A DNA stretch of 14,777 nucleotides, taken from positions 1 to 14,777 of the forward strand of contig CANHLD010000028.1 in assembly GCA_947461325.1 (NCBI GenBank), given 5' to 3'. Shown piece by piece: positions 12,702 through 14,777 of this stretch. Made by a program: the position numbers and the translations under genes. Numbering within the stretch: the stretch's first letter is position 1; the number at the start of each line of letters is the position of its first letter. This DNA is from Comamonadaceae bacterium. Its GTDB lineage: Bacteria; Pseudomonadota; Gammaproteobacteria; Burkholderiales; Burkholderiaceae_C. Below the pieces are notes generated by a model. The model saw only the letters and a list, made by a program, of their open reading frames with translations, did no database searches and was not told the DNA's origin.

Positions 12702-14777
12702 TCAAGTACGCAGTCTTGCTGAAAGCTGGCTGCTTAATTGCGCAATGACTGACTGAAGTGCTGAATCAATTTGCGCCTCAGTTAATGTATTTTCATCTGT
12801 GCTTTGCAAAAACAAACGCACTGCCATGCTTTTTTCACCTGCGTGGACAGAAGTATCCGGCTTGGATGGTCTGTAGATATCAAACAATACCGTATTTCGC
12901 AGCAAATTTTGAGTGGCAGAACCCATGATGCACGACATTAAATTTTCATGCGTGACAGATTCACTCACCACGATCGCCAGATCACGCTCTACCGGGTGCA
13001 AGCGAGGAATGGATTTGCTTTGAGGAACAGGGCGGGAAAGTACAGCATCCAATTCAATTTCAAAAACAACAGGCGCCAATGGAAAGCCCCACTCTTGTCG
13101 CCATTGCGGGTGCAGCTCACCGATCCAACCCACAGATTTACCCTGAATATCAATGCGCGCGCTTCGGCCTGGGTGCAATGCCGGGTGAGTTTCCGCTACA
13201 AAGTTCAATGTGTGACCCGCCAACAAGTGGCTTAAGTCTGCTTTAACGTCATAAAAGTCAACGGCTTTGCCTTGCGACTTCCATCCTAGAGGTTGAAGTG
13301 GACCATAAGCAAGCCCAGCCAGATGCATAGGCTGATCTATGCCTTTGACGGTTCGCAACCCTTCCTCAACTTTGTCATCTCTTTTAAATACACGCCCAGA
13401 CTCAAAAATCTTGACACTGAAAGCTTTACGATCAAGATTGAATTTAGCCACTTGCAACAAAGAACCGATGAGCGAAGAACGCATCACGCTCATCTGACTG
13501 GCGATGGGATTGAGCAACTGAATGGGATGAAGATTGCCAGCAAGCTTTTCTTCCCATTCAGCATCTACAAAACTGAAGTTGATGGTTTCTTGGTAACCTA
13601 AATCAGCCAAATGACGACGCACAGCGAAACCGTCATGACGGTTTTCAGGTCGCAGTTTAGGGGTGATAGGTGCCAGTGGTGCAGTTGCAGGCAAGCATTC
13701 ATAACCGACCATGCGAGCCACTTCCTCTATCAAGTCTTCTTCGATTTTTAAATCAAAGCGAAAGCTCGGTGGCGTAACCTCAATCAACCCGATACTTTCT
13801 TTGACTTGCAATCCAAGGCCTTGCAATGCATTCGACATGGCCTGCTGGCTCAACTCGGTACCCAGCACTTTGTTGGCGCGGGCTACCCGCATTTGCACAG
13901 GCTTAGTTGATGACGCTTGTGTGTCGTGATCGTCTATGGGACCGGTGTGGGTTGTGGGTGTGCCGCAGATAGACAGTATCAATGACGTCATGTGTTCAAT
14001 ATGCTCGACAGTGCTTGCAGGATCAACACCTCTCTCGAACCGGTGCCCTGCATCGGTTGCAAAATGAAAGCGGCGTGACCTGCCAGCAATTGCCGTGGGC
14101 CACCAGAACGCAGCTTCGACATAAACATCTGTGGTTGAGTCAGAAACGGCGGTTGCAGCGCCACCCATGATGCCGGCCAAGGACTCGACCTGCTGTTCGT
14201 CTGCGATGACGCCTACCTTGTCGTCAATCGTGACCGTTTGACCGTTCAACAGCTCCAAGGTTTCACCGCTTTTGCCCCAACGCACAGTCAAACCACCGTG
14301 GATTTTTTGCAAATCAAAAATATGGGTCGGACGGCCGAACTCGAACATCACGTAGTTGGATATGTCCACTAAGGGACTCACACTGCGCTGCCCGCAGCGT
14401 GCCAATCGCTGCACCATCCATTCAGGTGTCTTGACATGGGTATTTAAGCCCCGGATGATGCGACCGCTGAAACGTCCACACAGGTCTTTGGCCTGAACAT
14501 CCACCTTCAACACATCTTGTGCATTGGGTGGCACAGGGGCAAAAACGGGTTGTACCAAAGGACTGCCGGTCAGCGCAGAGAGTTCACGCGCCACACCGAA
14601 CACACTCAGGCAATGAGCTAAATTTGGGGTGAGCTTGAGAGTAAACATTGTGTCATCTAGTTTCAAATGATCGCGGATGTTGACGCCTGCAACCGCGTCA
14701 TTTGCCAACTCCAACAAGCCTTGGCTGTCTTCAGAAATTTTCAATTCGCGCGCCGAGCACAACATGCCCTGGCTTTC
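12702..14777 (-). CDS. pheT: Phenylalanyl-tRNA synthetase beta subunit (5' end outside window)
   Basis: The frame stays open to the right edge, giving 691 codons. The family is near 800 residues, so about 110 N-terminal residues are missing. Together with PheS it charges tRNA-Phe; the beta subunit carries tRNA-binding and editing domains. Seen in order: ESQGMLCSARELKISEDSQG after the EMAP-like domain, then the editing-domain (B3/B4) region with RFERGVDPAST. IEEDLIEEVARMVGYE (B5) and LADLGYQETINFSFV of the catalytic-like core come next. The C-terminal ferredoxin-fold anticodon-binding domain contains LHPVERDLAIVV. The internal ATG at 14765 is not the start, since coding continues upstream with E-S-Q-G. 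It leads ihfA, merR and tRNA-Pro. Confidence 0.97.
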   Translation of the reverse strand, partial: ESQGMLCSARELKISEDSQGLLELANDAVAGVNIRDHLKLDDTMFTLKLTPNLAHCLSVFGVARELSALTGSPLVQPVFAPVPPNAQDVLKVDVQAKDLCGRFSGRIIRGLNTHVKTPEWMVQRLARCGQRSVSPLVDISNYVMFEFGRPTHIFDLQKIHGGLTVRWGKSGETLELLNGQTVTIDDKVGVIADEQQVESLAGIMGGAATAVSDSTTDVYVEAAFWWPTAIAGRSRRFHFATDAGHRFERGVDPASTVEHIEHMTSLILSICGTPTTHTGPIDDHDTQASSTKPVQMRVARANKVLGTELSQQAMSNALQGLGLQVKESIGLIEVTPPSFRFDLKIEEDLIEEVARMVGYECLPATAPLAPITPKLRPENRHDGFAVRRHLADLGYQETINFSFVDAEWEEKLAGNLHPIQLLNPIASQMSVMRSSLIGSLLQVAKFNLDRKAFSVKIFESGRVFKRDDKVEEGLRTVKGIDQPMHLAGLAYGPLQPLGWKSQGKAVDFYDVKADLSHLLAGHTLNFVAETHPALHPGRSARIDIQGKSVGWIGELHPQWRQEWGFPLAPVVFEIELDAVLSRPVPQSKSIPRLHPVERDLAIVVSESVTHENLMSCIMGSATQNLLRNTVLFDIYRPSKPDTSVHAGEKSMAVRLFLQSTDENTLTEAQIDSALQSVIAQLSSQLSARLRT

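Overview
The window reads as a compact, roughly half-GC chromosomal segment of a betaproteobacterium. Burkholderiales is most likely, perhaps a freshwater Comamonadaceae-type organism. The grounds are the pheT–ihfA–merR–tRNA-Pro block, the lctP-type lactate permease, two surface-adhesin-E-like secreted proteins and an acyl-CoA dehydrogenase of LCAD type. The genus is inference. No rRNA, CRISPR array, insertion sequence or complete mobile element is visible. No gap without a gene exceeds about 180 bases.

Layout. 1-303 (+) is the 3' end of a NUDIX hydrolase gene, facing an acyl-CoA dehydrogenase gene (312-1475, -). The latter diverges from an L-lactate permease gene (1557-3218, +). A strong hairpin follows. 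Next comes a two-gene unit (+): a ClpP-like lipoprotein (3330-4016) and a ParA/MinD-type ATPase (4018-4641) whose genes are one base apart. A four-gene minus-strand run then occupies 8722-4642: formate-tetrahydrofolate ligase, a di-haem cytochrome c peroxidase, a small adhesin-E-like protein and an epoxide-hydrolase-like alpha/beta hydrolase. Divergent from it is a PEBP-like secreted protein plus an SDR oxidoreductase (8884-10095, +).

The second minus-strand region, read from the right edge leftwards, starts with pheT (cut by the window), ihfA, a MerR-family regulator and tRNA-Pro(GGG) with its own terminator. It continues into a less conserved stretch: a second adhesin-E paralogue, a zinc-ribbon/truncated-haemoglobin fusion and a stand-alone tyrosine-recombinase core-binding domain with no catalytic domain.

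How the genes fit together. The right block is translation and nucleoid housekeeping. The left genes import lactate and oxidise acyl-CoA. The fhs run combines one-carbon metabolism with exported peroxide handling. The accessory interest lies in 10092-11568 (a haem/zinc protein of unusual architecture beside an integrase-like fragment, just downstream of a tRNA gene) and in 3330-4641 (an envelope serine-hydrolase-fold lipoprotein coupled to a positioning ATPase). Three convergent gene pairs end within 0-8 bases of each other or overlap, two of them sharing palindromic stop signals, which fits a densely packed genome.
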